A stretch of 64,000 nt of DNA from Beta vulgaris subsp. vulgaris. Lineage: Eukaryota; Streptophyta; Magnoliopsida; Caryophyllales; Amaranthaceae. Within the stretch, counting starts at the first letter, position 1; the number at the start of each line of letters is the position of its first letter. Made by a program: the position numbers and the translations under genes. This document shows, in pieces, positions 40,319-52,408 of the stretch. Location: assembly GCF_026745355.1 (NCBI RefSeq), contig NC_079205.1, positions 65,974,200-66,038,199 of the forward strand, read 5' to 3'. The notes under the pieces are model-generated. The model was not told the origin of the DNA. It did no database searches and saw only the letters and a list, made by a program, of their open reading frames with translations.

Positions 40319-41329
40319 TGCAACAACCACTTGAGTTTGCATTGCAATTTCTCACGAAACAATTCTTTTCTCAATACACAACAAGGGAAAACAAATACCC
40401 AATTTCTATTTAACTTAACCAAAATTTCTAAGCAAATTCTTTCTTTTACAACTATATTAATATTACTCCCATTATCTTAAATTTCTCATTAAGTTCCAGG
40501 TAAATCGTCAATTCTTTTGAATGTTTCCTGTTTTTTTTTTCCAGTTGTATTGCGTGTTTCCATATTAGTGTGGCTTAAATCATATGAAGAAGTATATTTT
40601 TGATATTACTATAATGGGTAATCTTGTTTTTTGCTTGATCTGAAACTGTTTTTCTTGTATATAGGTTTGAATTTCTGGATCCATTTTCTGTTCAATGTTG
40701 TTAACTTGCATTTGTTTAGTAAAATATGTGCTTGTACCCAAAAATAATTTATCTAAAAAAAAGTTATGAGTTATGAGTTATTCCCACTGAATAGAAGCAT
40801 GAAATACATGTTATATGACTTTTTTAACTGCATATACTCTTTTAACTTTCTAAATAACACCCTGGAATCTTGTTATGGGTGAAAAAGTACGCGATATTCC
40901 AGAGCCTACTAGACTCCAACTAATCTGGGTTCGAGCTGAGATTATTATTATATTCCGGAATTCGAACCTGTGACCTCTTGTTAACCCCTTACCAAATGTG
41001 TACGAGTATCATTATTATAAAGTTATTATGTGATGGTCAAATTCAGTGTCCTTGGAATAAATTTGATTCCATGAGACAGGAATTTTGTTCATTCTTTGGC
41101 TTATATCTATATGTGTACATGGCATTGCATTTGTTTTGGGAAAAACTTTATCTTGGTGGAATCCAACTCATCAGTTCTAATAGTTTTTTAATGTTCTAAT
41201 TCTAGTGGGTTAACTACCCATCGGGTAGATGTAGCATTGTCCGTTTGTTTTTGGGTGGTATTATGAGTATGATGCTGATTGTTCCTTGAAAAATTTTGTA
41301 GGGATTGATTGTTGATTGTTGATTGTCGG

Positions 41330-43950
41330 ATGGGCATATCATATTCATGTCCCTTTGCCACTTACAACGATTTAGAAAGTGGGTTGCATTCGATTATTGT
41401 AAAATCAGTGAGTTTGGGTGATGATGAAGTGAAGACCCCTGAAAGGTCTATAAGCTTCAAAGGAGAAGATGATTCGGAATCCATGATTCTAAAGAAATCT
41501 TTTGGTTCTGGAAAGATGATAATTGAAGGATCTTTTAACTTTAAACAAAGAGAAAAGGACACATTGATCTCAGTGAATCCTAATCCTGATAAATTGGAGG
41601 ATTTGGATATCCAATCACTTAAATCCAATGCTGGTTTCTGTGCTCAATCGCCCGTTGCTCATTTTGGGAGCCCGAAAGATGAGGCTGCTGTCAAGTTGCA
41701 GAAAGTCTATAAAAGCTTTCGCACCAGGAGGAAGCTTGCAGATTGTGCAGTACTTGTTGAGCAAAGCTGGTGAGATTAATACTTCATGATTGCAATGTTG
41801 TATTTTACCATTTACTACTAGTATAGTGCCTGGATTGAAATTGGTGTCTTAACGAGTGCTTTGGTTTGTCATTATAGGTGGAAGCTTATAGATTTTGCGG
41901 AGCTCAAGCATAGTTCGATATCATTTTTTGACATTGAACACCACGAGACTGCATTGTCACGTTGGTCTAGAGCGAAAACCAGGGCTGCTAAGGTAGAAAC
42001 GTCAACTTAATTCTGCATATTTTCATTCTTTTTCCCTGTATTGTATGTAATTTTTTTCATTTTGTTTTGGTGTCTCAAAGTGTTTCTTTTGAAACTGTAG
42101 GTTGGTAAAGGATTGTCAAAGAATAGCAAAGCTCAAAAACTCGCCTTACAACATTGGTTAGAGGCAGTAAGTATTATGCTGCTTCTTAGTGTAATTTTTG
42201 TTATTTTCAATTTGTTGATAGTGACTTTGTGCTAACTGCTAAAATTTGATTTCTTTGTTTACAGATTGACCCTCGACATCGTTATGGACATAATCTTCAC
42301 TTCTACTATACGAAATGGCTCGAGTCTCAGAGCAGAGAACCCTTCTTTTATTGGTAAGATTGATTTGAATACCTTGCCACTTTTGAAATAGCTTAATATA
42401 GCTGTTTTTAATTTGTCATGATAAAACTATCCTTTTTTCTGATATATGTCATATTGATTTACACAGGCTTGATATTGGAGAAGGAAAAGAGGTTAATCTA
42501 GAGAAATGCCCCAGAGGGAAACTTCAGCAACAATGCATCAAATATCTTGGACCAGTAAGCAATATATATACCTTACTAGTTTTTGTTTAATTTGAAATGT
42601 GAAAGTTTTGTATAATCTCTTATGAGCAGCATGCTAACTAACTGACTTCGTTATCTCAGTTGGAAAGAATGGCTTATGAAGTTACCCTTGAGGATGGGAA
42701 ATTCTTCCACAAAGAAAGCGGGGAACTCCTCAACACCTCATCTGATCCCGATGCCAAATGGATATTTGTGCTGAGTACATCCAGGAACTTGTATGTTGGA
42801 AAGAAGAAGAAAGGCACATTTCAGCACTCTAGCTTCCTGGCTGGAGGTGCCACATTGGCTGCTGGGAGATTAGTGGTCGAGAATGGCATCCTAAAGGTAA
42901 CAGTCATGATCTGATTGCCCTTGTAACTTTTTTTTGTTTCGTATCTGTTAAAATATGGTTACTGATAAGCATAGTCTCTTGTTCTTTAACAGGCAGTATG
43001 GCCTCACAGTGGCCATTATAGGCCGACTGCAGAAAACTTTCAAGAATTCATTTCTTTCCTCGGAGAAAATAATGTGGATCTTACAGATGTTAAGGTAAGA
43101 AACAGCGCTATGCTACTATTCGTTGCGCTTTTGGAAGTAAAAATAAATAAAAAACAGAAGACCACATGGACTAATACATCTTTTGAATTTGTTTTATGTT
43201 GATCAGTTGGATCCAGTGGATGAGGATGAACAATCACTTGGAAAGCAAAGAAGCAGCCTACACTTCAGAAACAACTCCGAAGAAGAACTGGTAGCAGAAA
43301 ACACAGTTGAGAGCAACCGTTTTGATATCGATAGCACTGCAGTAAAACCTGATGTATATGAACAGGAGACTGCAGTTGCAATCGATCAGCCAAGTCGAAG
43401 TGAATTCAGTAGAAAATTAACCAATCTCGAGATACCTAAAAGAGATGACTTGCTTGTAAAGATGCACAGTGAAAGTCTGGCTCTACAATCCACTGTAGAT
43501 AACCTACATATGGAAGATGGTTACGATTCAGCCTCTGAGCAGGATGAACAAGCGGAAAAACATGAAGGTATTGAAGAAGATGACGAAGAAGAAATAGAAG
43601 TTATTCCAGCAGAATCAATCCTACAAAGGATTAATTCTCATAAAGAAATGAAGTCTTATCAGCTTGGAAAACAACTTTCATGTAAATGGACGACAGGAGC
43701 AGGGCCTCGGATAGGCTGTGTGAGGGATTACCCATCAGGACTTCAGTTCCGAGCTCTAGAGCAAGTGAGTTTATCCCCGAGGAGTGCTTGTGCTCTTACA
43801 AAATCGGTGTTTTCTCCTGGTTATGTATCTGGGTCCTATCCAAAGGCATCAACGCCGATACAGATACTGTCACGGAAAAGTATCGGGCATGGGCACTGCA
43901 GTGTGCAGTTGTCACCCCTATCCATCAAAGGGAGAAAACCTACATTGTAG
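41330..43950 (+). CDS. IQM2-like: IQ-motif calmodulin-binding protein, IQM1/IQM2-like
   Basis: Coding exons 41330-41769, 41878-41992, 42101-42166, 42265-42353, 42467-42554, 42660-42896, 42993-43094 and 43207-43950. All junctions are GT-AG and in phase, giving 626 residues. The single IQ motif ([15 protein letters not shown], about 122-136) binds calcium-independent calmodulin. The conserved IQM core follows ([40 protein letters not shown]). A very acidic stretch lies near residues 495-515, and the C-terminus has the family block [22 protein letters not shown]1 of Arabidopsis promotes catalase activity and acts in stomatal movement and defence; which IQM this is needs a tree. Start chosen at [10 protein letters not shown], the usual family start; the upstream ATG at 41309 lies in the leader. 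The gene has a 0.8-kb leader intron. Confidence 0.93.
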
Positions 43951-44004
43951 GTGTTGGTAGTAAGTTAGGAGGTAGTACTGACTAAACAATATTCTTTGTT
44001 GTTT

Positions 44005-44128
44005 CATTCTTTCTGTACCTTGTGTATAGAGGATAATAGATTGATAACTTTAGGCATTCTTTACATTCTTTTACCTTTGAGTCCATATCACATTATACAT
44101 TCTTTCTGTACCTTGTGTATAGAGGATA
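44005..44128 (+). repeat. 31-bp direct repeat in the IQM 3' region
   Basis: CATTCTTTCTGTACCTTGTG plus the following TATAGAGGATA occurs twice without mismatch, at 44005-44035 and 44098-44128, shortly after the stop codon. A short segmental duplication in the 3'UTR. Confidence 0.85.
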
Positions 44129-47020
44129 GTAGCAGTCTTTCGAACCCGATGACAAGTTTTGTAGATTTTTCGGGGTTGTCTCGATACCATACATATATAC
44201 AGGTAGAGAATGTAAGAAAATGAATAGAAATACATAAAAGTAAAGAAACACAATGTTTCTCAGTTATCTTGTGTTGATGTTCGTATATTTCATTGAATAC
44301 TTATTCAATCTACTAGTCAATTTAAATCTTTATCTTTTGAAGGAGAATCTACTAGTTTTTTTTTTTGGTTAAAATGGAATCTACTAGTTACTTTTCAGCA
44401 ACTAGACCTTTGCCAAATCCTTGAATTGTTGCTACCCTGTCAAACGCTTGCAGCTCAGAGTGATGTGTTTGCTTCACTTCATTATTATTAATTAGTAGTT
44501 AGTACCATAATATATTATGGCACAAGTGATCTAATTATTGATTTTAATTTGGTGGTGTGAAAACAAGCTGGAGATATTAGTATAGGAGGCTGAGCAGAAA
44601 AGCAGAAAGGGAGTAGTTATTACTGCATGGGTGAGATGATCAGACTACGCGGAAAGACCTGGTCTATTTTATCATTCTTTTGGTATATTTTCCAAGTTTT
44701 CTGTCCTTCTACTCTGTTTAATTCCTTTTATGCTTTCAAACAACTTGATAGTCAAATACAAAACGAAACACTTTCTATTGGTGAAAGACTGGGAGTTTAG
44801 GAGCAAAGTTTTACGTAAACGAGTACTCGAAGCTTGGAAATGATTTTGTTTAACTGACTATTAATAAGTAATGTAGTTGTTAATAATGTGTGATGAATTT
44901 CTTTATAGTAAAGTCCAGGGACATAACATGGCATGAAAGAAGTGGTGGGAGTGTTCACATTGAATGACATGTGAAAGTTTGGAGTTGTGATGATGATCTG
45001 ATCAGTTAGATGCATTTGTGAGGATGTTACATACACTAAACATTATGTTTGTTGTAGTAGATCTGCAGACACCAGGACTCTAGCAAGTACAGGCAGATAC
45101 CAGAAAACCAAATTATTTTTTTTCTTTTTCTTTGGAGCTTTATAACAACTTATGAACAAATTATAAGTGGTTGCATTTATATTAAGTAGGTCATGTCAGT
45201 TGTTATTGGTAGAAGATTATCAACAACAACAACAAACTTCCCACAATTATTAATCTAATGTGCTACTCCCTCCGTTTCACAATATAGGTAAGTTTCGCAT
45301 CAGATTTTGGTCTTACCGAGTAGATTAGCATGATCAAGGAAGGCTGGGATTTGGATGAAAAAGATGGTCTTGTTTATAGTTTTGATGCTCAATTAGGCAA
45401 CACAGTTTTGTACTGCTATATTCTAAAAACTCCCTAAACAACTTGAAATAGTTAGCTTTTTCAATCCAGTACTATGATCTTAATGCATGAAGCACAACCT
45501 TTGCTATTTTATGTATATATGTTTTCTGAGAAAATAAATATTCGACTCGTATATACCCAGTAATATAATTTAAAAGGTATAATTATTTCTTCCAACTAAT
45601 ATAAAGCCGCTTTTTTTTTATTTGGTAAAATTATGTCAATTTCACTATATATTCTTCTTTCTTAATCTTTCGAATAGTAAGTTCTGCATGCAACACATAA
45701 ATCGTGAATTCACGAGGTTAATGTCGTAGTGGCATTATATATAAGAGATGTGTTACATGCGCGGGTGCACACTCTATCGTATCGGGTGCACCTTGGTCTG
45801 TGCAGGTGGAACCAAAAATAATTTGTTTTCCAACCTGGTAAGTGAGGCAGTGCACTGCAAAAGATGAATAATATAAGAAAGTTCTAAGAAAGTTACGAGG
45901 TTGAGTTATAATGGAAAAAAACAGTGCATGATGGAGTAAAGTCCAGATCTTGCAAATATGGTCACTTGTGTTGTTAGACAGGATAAGATTCACCGAGTTA
46001 ATGAGTTCTTAGGATTCATTGTTATTCTTTTGCCTTATTATTTATTTAATAGTATTTGTAGCTAGTAGTATAAGCTTATTATTGTACTGAAATGTTTGGG
46101 AATGTATAGAATATACTAATTATAAGCTGATGACAGCTTTACCAAAATACTACCAAACACATACGAGTAGAGTAATACAATCAGTGACTGGATTGATTTG
46201 GACTGTTCTACTACTAAATTCAAAAGTTTTAAAAAGAAGAAAGAATATCATCATACTTTTTTTTTTTTTTTTGACGGGAAGAATATCATACTTAGTAGCT
46301 TCTAGGAAGCTATACTTATTTCAGTTAATTGCTAAACACAATCAAACCTCAGTTGCGAGTAGTGACATTGATGGTTGTTGGATAATCTTGATCAACTCTA
46401 TTTTCTTAATTATTTCGTCTTTTTTATTTGAGAAATCATCGTTAATATATCTTTTTTATATAATTTACGGAATCCAAGTGTTTTTTTTAGAGAAATGTTA
46501 TGTATATAAAATCCTTATCTTTTTAAAAAGATTTGAGGATTGGTGCGTTTTCTACTTATTTCTTTCTAATGATGTTTTTAAGTTCACTAATATAGTTTGG
46601 GGATAGAAATTAATTGGTTTGTTTTGAATATGCAATTGATTACTACTTTTAATGTTGTTTATGTTAAAAAAGAATATTATAGTAATTTCAGTCACACTAA
46701 TTTTATGTCTTTGGTTCTTACCACAATATTGAAATTCATATTTATGTGGAAGCCAAAATTGAAGAATTCGAGCAAAGAGCTATGTATTAACTCAATTGCT
46801 AAGACCATGTAAGCTATAAGGACAAGTACGTAAACCACAACATATGCACATTTGCAACATAACTAAAATGAGTTTTTTTTTTTTCCGGAATGGAATTAAT
46901 ATGAGATTCTTTATTGTAGAGAAGTACATATTTTATGCTCAATTTTATTTCACATTGGCCTTATTCTCTGAACAGTTTAACAACCATTACAATTGTCTCA
47001 TCAATTTGTATTTCCTATGA

Positions 47021-47095
47021 GGAAGAGGTGACTAGCTCGGTAGAGTACCACCACGAATTTCAGGGTATTGCCCAGGATTCGAATCCTCACCCCAA
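47021..47095 (+). repeat. tRNA-derived SINE head
   Basis: GTGACTAGCTCGGTAGAGTA (A box) and AGGATTCGAATCCTCAC (B box with self-complementary GGATTCGAATCC) about 40 bp apart. No closed acceptor stem, so not a tRNA gene. The downstream 47141-47318 duplication may be its tail. Confidence 0.65.
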
Positions 47096-47140
47096 CAATT
47101 ACTTCTGGACTGTTTAACTTTATACCCATCATCTAAATTG

Positions 47141-47318
47141 ATGTACCCTATGTATTTAACCGTCCTTTCTGTACTAATCCAATCGCTTGGTTTTGAACAC
47201 AGTTCATTCCCTCATAGGCCGGAACTCAGGTGCTTGTACACAGCTTCTAAGTTGGTGTGCCTTACGTATTTAACCGTCCTTTCTATACTTTGGTTTTGAA
47301 CACTGTTCATTCCCTCAG
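47141..47318 (+). repeat. direct duplication of about 65 bp
   Basis: GTATTTAACCGTCCTTTCT followed by ACT and TTGGTTTTGAACAC(A/T)GTTCATTCC occurs at about 47151-47213 and again at 47266-47315 with small differences. It follows the SINE head and could be a doubled SINE body. Confidence 0.75.
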
Positions 47319-49074
47319 CTCAGGAGACTCCTACTAAATACTAGTAATATAATTCTCTAATATGATATTACTGAATAAGTATAGTATTTGCGCATAGCTC
47401 CAGAACGAGGAAACTGGGAAAGTGAATTTTGTTCCCCACTAAAGAAATCTAAATCATGATTTTTTCGAGTAAATTTCAATACTTTAATTATGAAACCCAT
47501 CTGACTACTAACTTTTCTTCAATATTTATGCACGCACCATGTTAATTAAAATCTTTACTTAGGATTCTTTCCCACCTCAGGTTGCTGTAGTTTCTGCAGA
47601 AGTGCCAAAGCCAACGTACTCCTTCACCAACATCGATTCATTCGTAGTCTTTTTTTTTTTTTTTCTTATGTTTGAAATTGTCTTGAGGTGTGTTGTGAAT
47701 CTTGGAGAACATCATGTTACAGCTCATTATTAGATTTATGTGAACCATTTTAAAAACAACCCTAGTTTGTAGTTTTAGTAGATTTATCTAGGTTTTGTCC
47801 TTAACTAACACAAAAAAAATGTTTGGTTGACTCTAATATTAAAACCCTTCTAAGGGCCACAAAGTAAAAATGGACCATAAAAGTGTTACTCAATGTTATG
47901 ATGCTCAAGCATAGTGCTATATTTTCTTATTAAACCAAGAATTAGCAAAAGCTTATTAAAATAAGCAAAGAATGTTAAAAATGAGAAAGAAAAAAAAAAC
48001 ATGAAATGAGCAAAAAGTCTTTAAAATGAGCGAAAAGAGACTAATTCTACAAATTGTAATCATATTAGTAATGAAAAGAACATGAAAATCTAAGCTCCGG
48101 AGTGTAGGACTAGGAGTTAAATTACAATATCTTCCCTTAACCCTCGAAATTTCCAAATATATATAAAGACTCGTCTTATAAAAAAAGATCTAACTCAAGA
48201 TTCAAGACCATAATTATATCTAACTAAAAAAAATCTCAAAATAGGCAGGGAAATCTAAACTAAATACATAAAGTGTAAATAATCGGTAACTTGGGCCCTT
48301 TTACCATTGAGTGATCGTACTTAGCACATGCAACCCTGTCTACAAAAGTTAGTAGAAGGCCCATACTAATCTTTCTAAACTTCAAATTGTGTTTACCAAA
48401 TTATACAATGTTGTAGAGACAATGCAAGTTGGCAGAAGGTTTCATAACTTGCATTGGACAATTATACGGTGGTTCTTAGTAAAAGAATGATTGTATTAGC
48501 ATGTGTACACATGCAAAATACATATATTGATTAGGAGGAATTAATTAAGATGTAAGCCTATCTTAACATAGAAGCATTGTCAATTTTAGCATACTTATAA
48601 ACATAAAAGTATAATTGTATGTAATTATGTTTGTTTTCCTTCCGTTTAGATTTGACATCTCTCTCTAATAAATCTTCTTAACTCTGGCTTGAGAATCCAC
48701 CATACGTCGATGACAATTGATTATCAGATAACGCCTGTGTTCGTATTTGATTCGGATTGAGTCGATTTTAGATTAGTGCTCAAAACAGACAAATGGCAGA
48801 AAATAGTATAGGCTCTCTCCCTTTTATGCCCACTGAATACAATTATACAAGTATGCTAGATTACTAGTTGCAGAAAGTGAACAAATGTTGCTTTTGGAAT
48901 TTTGTAGATTTGATAGTAATAGTTGTTTTTAGTTTGTCCCAGACAAAACCCAAACTGGAATAAGCGGCCCATGCAGATCCAGTTCCACGTGTTTTACAGG
49001 CCCATGTGTGGTTGATACTACTCCCACAATTTCAATTTATACAAGGCTTCAACTTCAGAGGTATCATAAACCTT

Positions 49075-49250
49075 TAACATGTAGATGTATTAGATATAAA
49101 TTTTCATATAATAAATATTATTTGTGTATATAATAAATATTATTTGTGTATGTAAAAATATTTTTTTGTGTATTTTTCCTCTTATTTATTATACAATACA
49201 CAAATAATATTTGTTATACGAAAACTTGTGTTAGATACATCTATATGTTA
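49075..49250. mobile_element. foldback MITE upstream of the kinase gene
   Basis: Inverted termini of about 55 bp: TAACATGTAGATGTATTAGA at left is matched by the complement of CATCTATATGTTA at right, and the interior AATATTATTTGTGTAT by its complement ATACACAAATAATATT. The word ATAATAAATATTATTTGTG is repeated twice in tandem on the left arm. 176 bp, about 660 bp before the kinase ATG. Superfamily not assigned. Confidence 0.75.
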
Positions 49251-49404
49251 CCAAATCTTTTTTATACATTAGCTAATTAACTTTTTTATAAAGGAACAGT
49301 AGCCAATTAACTAAGAGCATAAATAATTAAGAATTACGATTGGCCGAGTAGGTTAATGGTGTAGAACTTAATAAGATAAATCGAATTATTTGAGAGCAAG
49401 GATA

Positions 49405-49550
49405 GGAATTAGTTCAAGTGGGTAGAGCGCTCCCCCTTGGCCCCTGAGTTTAGAAGTTCAATCCTTTTGGTATTTTTTACGGGTTAGTAGTCTTGCAGGA
49501 GTTAGCCTTTGAGCTGACTTAATTTCCTAGTAATAATATAAAAAAACTCT
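49405..49550 (+). repeat. tRNA-derived SINE
   Basis: TTAGTTCAAGTGGGTAGAGC (A box, 49409-49428) and AGAAGTTCAATCC (B box) about 30 bp apart, then a body ending AATTTCCTAGTAATAATATA plus an A run. Same family as the minus-strand copy at 27186-27275. Confidence 0.75.
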
Positions 49551-49909
49551 TTGAGAGCGACAATACCTTAAAAAGTAGAGCTCTTAGTGGCAGAAAACTA
49601 AGAAACAAAGATAAAATAAAGCTTTCAAAAGCTCTCATTTTCTACCTCAAAAGGATGTGAACTTTGTTTGTTCTTCTGGTTGAAATCATTATTTCCCAAA
49701 GATTCAATTTCAAAGTTCATTCATTTCCAAAAAGGTGACCAAAAAGGCTCACTCTTAGTTACACACTCTTCTGTCTCTTCCCTTTGTTTGCTCCACTTCA
49801 CATGTCAAAATTTAGGAGTATTCCTATTCATCCCAACTTTACCTCAAAATTATCTTCTTCTTGTTCTTCACTTTCTCTCTCCTTAATTTTTTTTTCACTC
49901 TGAGTCAAA

Positions 49910-52408
49910 ATGTTGGCAACTTTGTTGAATTTGCTCAAATATGGAACACCCATTAAGCAGTTTGAAGGTAAGAGCTTCAAAGTTCAATCTTTCACAAGTT
50001 TAAATTCTTGTTTTTTGGTGCTTTTATTAGTTGTATATATTTTGCTGGATTGTAGTATTTGTGGGTTTTGTGAGGAAGTGAAAATGGTGTCAGTACCATT
50101 AGGTTTTGAGGTATCTGGGTTTCATAAAACTACTACTTGGGTATCCCAAAATGGGGTTTTTGCATTTGGATTCTTAGAAAGTGGTTATTTGAGAAGCATT
50201 TATGATGATAATGAAGATGGGGTTTTTGTTGGAATTAGGTATAATTTAGGTAACAAAGTTGCTAATTTGCCTGTTTGGACTATTGGTGGAGGGCTTAGGG
50301 TATCTGAGAATTCTACATTTAGACTTTCTGAGGATGGTAGGTTGGTATTGTTTGAAAATACCAATGGTTTGATTCTTTGGAGTAGTAATACTTCCAAATT
50401 GGGTGTTAAAAAAGCTAGTCTTTTGGATAATGGTAACCTAGTCTTGCTTGATAGTGAGGATGAAGTGGTTTGGCAGAGTTTTAATAGCCCTACTAGCAGT
50501 CTGCTTCCTGGCCAATCTTTTCATTTCCCTCAAACTCTTAGAGCGCCTTCGACGAAGTCGATCTCGAGCTACTACAATTTCGTTATTCACCCTTCTGGTG
50601 AGCTTGCTTTGGTGTGGGAGAGCAATGTGACTTATTGGAAGAGTGGTGGTGCTTTGACTTTCCTGCCTACTATTACTAAAGTAGTAGCAAGATTTGATTC
50701 TGATGGTATTTTGGGAGTGTTTGATGTTACAAACAAAAGCATTTGGTCTACAACAAGCAAGGATTTCCAGGACTCTTCAGTGAGTCTGAGGCATCTTAGG
50801 ATTGATACTGATGGTAACTTGAGGATATACTCGTGGTACAATGGCCTTAAGATGTGGAAGGTGGGATGGCAAGCTGTTGAAAATCAATGCAATGTGTTTG
50901 GGTCTTGTGGATTATATAGCTTATGTGGTTTCAATTCCAGTGGACCTACTTGTAGTTGTCTACATGAGGGCACCATAGATGGGGGTACTGATTCACCAGG
51001 GAGCGACTTGAGTATTTCTGGCTGCAAGAAGTTGGTTGATTTAGATAACTGTAAAATGCGCACGAGCATGATGGTTTTGAAGAGCACTGTACTTTATGAT
51101 CTCTATCCTCCACATGACTTTGATGTCATGTTAAACGAGGATGGTTGCAAAGCATACTGCTCTAATGATACTTCTTGTATAGCTGCAACCTCCAAAAATG
51201 ATGGTTCAGGCTCCTGTACTATTAAAAGAACTAGTTTTATTAGTGGGTACAGTGATCCCTCTCTACCTTCAATTTCATTCTTGAAGATCTGTTTGGTTCC
51301 CCAGGCGGTTTCAACTCGAAAAGCTCATCCTCAAGATGGAGGTAGAGAAATTCCTCTGTCTTCTGGAAGGTTCATTTCCTATCCAAATGCCAGTAAGTTT
51401 GTGACGGCTCTTACCTTGATTGGGTTGGCGACTGCTCTGGTGTTTCTCACAGTAGAGATTCTTGTTGTTTGGATTGTTTATCAGAGACGGAAAACAGCTA
51501 GTAGAGTGAGGAATCCATTTTATAAAGATGCTCAGAAGAATCCCCATTACAGTGCTCTAGTTAAGTTGTCCTTTGAAGAGATAAAGGAGCTGACTTCGGA
51601 CTTTGCAACTCAACTTGGATTGTCTATTTTCAAAGGCATACTTCCTAACCAAACTCCCATTATTGTAAAATTGCTGAATAACGTTGTTGTATCTGGGAAG
51701 GATTTCAGAACAGCAGTCTCTATCTTGGGTGGAACTCATCACCGAAATCTTGTTGCTGTAAAGGGTTTTTGTTGTGAGCAGAAGCATAAATTCCTTGTCT
51801 ATGAGTTTGTACCATGTGGCTCTCTGGATAAGTGGCTATTTGATCAAGAGAGAAACCCAAATGAGCTACAATGGCAGGAGAGGCTCGATATTGCTCTTGG
51901 TGTGGCACGGGCTCTTGCCTATCTCCACTTGGAGTGTCAAAGCTGTGTTGCTCACGGAAATCTGAAGCTCGGAAATGTTATGCTCGATCAAAATTTGGTC
52001 CCGAAGCTGATGGATTTCGGACTACAGGGCCTTCTTCAGGAGGAAACAGGCTCTTCTTCATCAGAGTCAGCATCTGAGAGAGATATATACAAATTTGGAG
52101 AACTTCTGCTTCAGATTGCAAGGCTCAAAAGGAAGCCTCCACGAGATGATGATGTTAACCATTTAATCAGCGACATAATGGAAATGCAGAGATTAGAAGG
52201 GCGTGTGGGGTATGAGAAAGTAGAAAGAGTTGTAAGAATAGCTCTTTGGTGTCTACAAACTCAACCATTTTTGCGGCCTTCAATCGGCGAAGTTGTTAAG
52301 GTGCTAGAAGGTACACTTTCTGTAGATAGACCTCCCTCAAGTTTTGCCTTTAAAACAAGGCAACAAGTAGATGAAGAGGAGTGCACTGAAATTCAAGAAC
52401 ATCCATAG
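49910..52408 (+). CDS. SD3-1-like: G-type lectin receptor-like pseudokinase, SD3-1-like
   Basis: Intronless, 832 residues. After about 30 residues comes a hydrophobic signal segment (CFLVLLLVVYILL). The ectodomain has a bulb-type mannose-binding lectin domain (FAFGFLES, then DNGNLVLLD), an EGF-like cysteine cluster (NQCNVFGSCGLYSLCG) and a PAN-like region (CKAYCSNDTSC). A single transmembrane helix lies near 497-525, then the kinase-like domain near 550-804. The ATP-anchoring Lys is present (PIIVKLLN) and so is DFG (LMDFGLQG). The catalytic loop reads HGNLKLGN where active kinases have HRDxKxxN, so the proton-acceptor Asp is missing. The Gly-rich loop is also poor (TQLGLSIFKG). It probably sits in the plasma membrane and signals, if at all, as a scaffold; the ligand is unknown. 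Arabidopsis SD3-1 (At2g41890) is the nearest relative I recall. Confidence 0.92.
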   Translation: MLATLLNLLKYGTPIKQFEGKSFKVQSFTSLNSCFLVLLLVVYILLDCSICGFCEEVKMVSVPLGFEVSGFHKTTTWVSQNGVFAFGFLESGYLRSIYDDNEDGVFVGIRYNLGNKVANLPVWTIGGGLRVSENSTFRLSEDGRLVLFENTNGLILWSSNTSKLGVKKASLLDNGNLVLLDSEDEVVWQSFNSPTSSLLPGQSFHFPQTLRAPSTKSISSYYNFVIHPSGELALVWESNVTYWKSGGALTFLPTITKVVARFDSDGILGVFDVTNKSIWSTTSKDFQDSSVSLRHLRIDTDGNLRIYSWYNGLKMWKVGWQAVENQCNVFGSCGLYSLCGFNSSGPTCSCLHEGTIDGGTDSPGSDLSISGCKKLVDLDNCKMRTSMMVLKSTVLYDLYPPHDFDVMLNEDGCKAYCSNDTSCIAATSKNDGSGSCTIKRTSFISGYSDPSLPSISFLKICLVPQAVSTRKAHPQDGGREIPLSSGRFISYPNASKFVTALTLIGLATALVFLTVEILVVWIVYQRRKTASRVRNPFYKDAQKNPHYSALVKLSFEEIKELTSDFATQLGLSIFKGILPNQTPIIVKLLNNVVVSGKDFRTAVSILGGTHHRNLVAVKGFCCEQKHKFLVYEFVPCGSLDKWLFDQERNPNELQWQERLDIALGVARALAYLHLECQSCVAHGNLKLGNVMLDQNLVPKLMDFGLQGLLQEETGSSSSESASERDIYKFGELLLQIARLKRKPPRDDDVNHLISDIMEMQRLEGRVGYEKVERVVRIALWCLQTQPFLRPSIGEVVKVLEGTLSVDRPPSSFAFKTRQQVDEEECTEIQEHP

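Larger units (their letters stand above)
44140..49909. other. intergenic DNA, no gene recognised
   Basis: AT-rich. A solitary Stowaway-type end CTCCCTCCGTTTCACAATAT lies at 45266 without a convincing partner. SINE, duplication and foldback features are listed separately. The kinase promoter and leader lie before 49910; a CT-rich leader precedes the ATG. Confidence 0.5.

Noticed and set aside
46130..46606. 158-codon + strand frame
   Set aside because: Long T-rich runs and homopolymers, hydrophobic nonsense, no homologue recognised and no start context.
47021..47095. tRNA gene
   Set aside because: A and B boxes are present but acceptor and anticodon stems do not form; it fits a SINE head.
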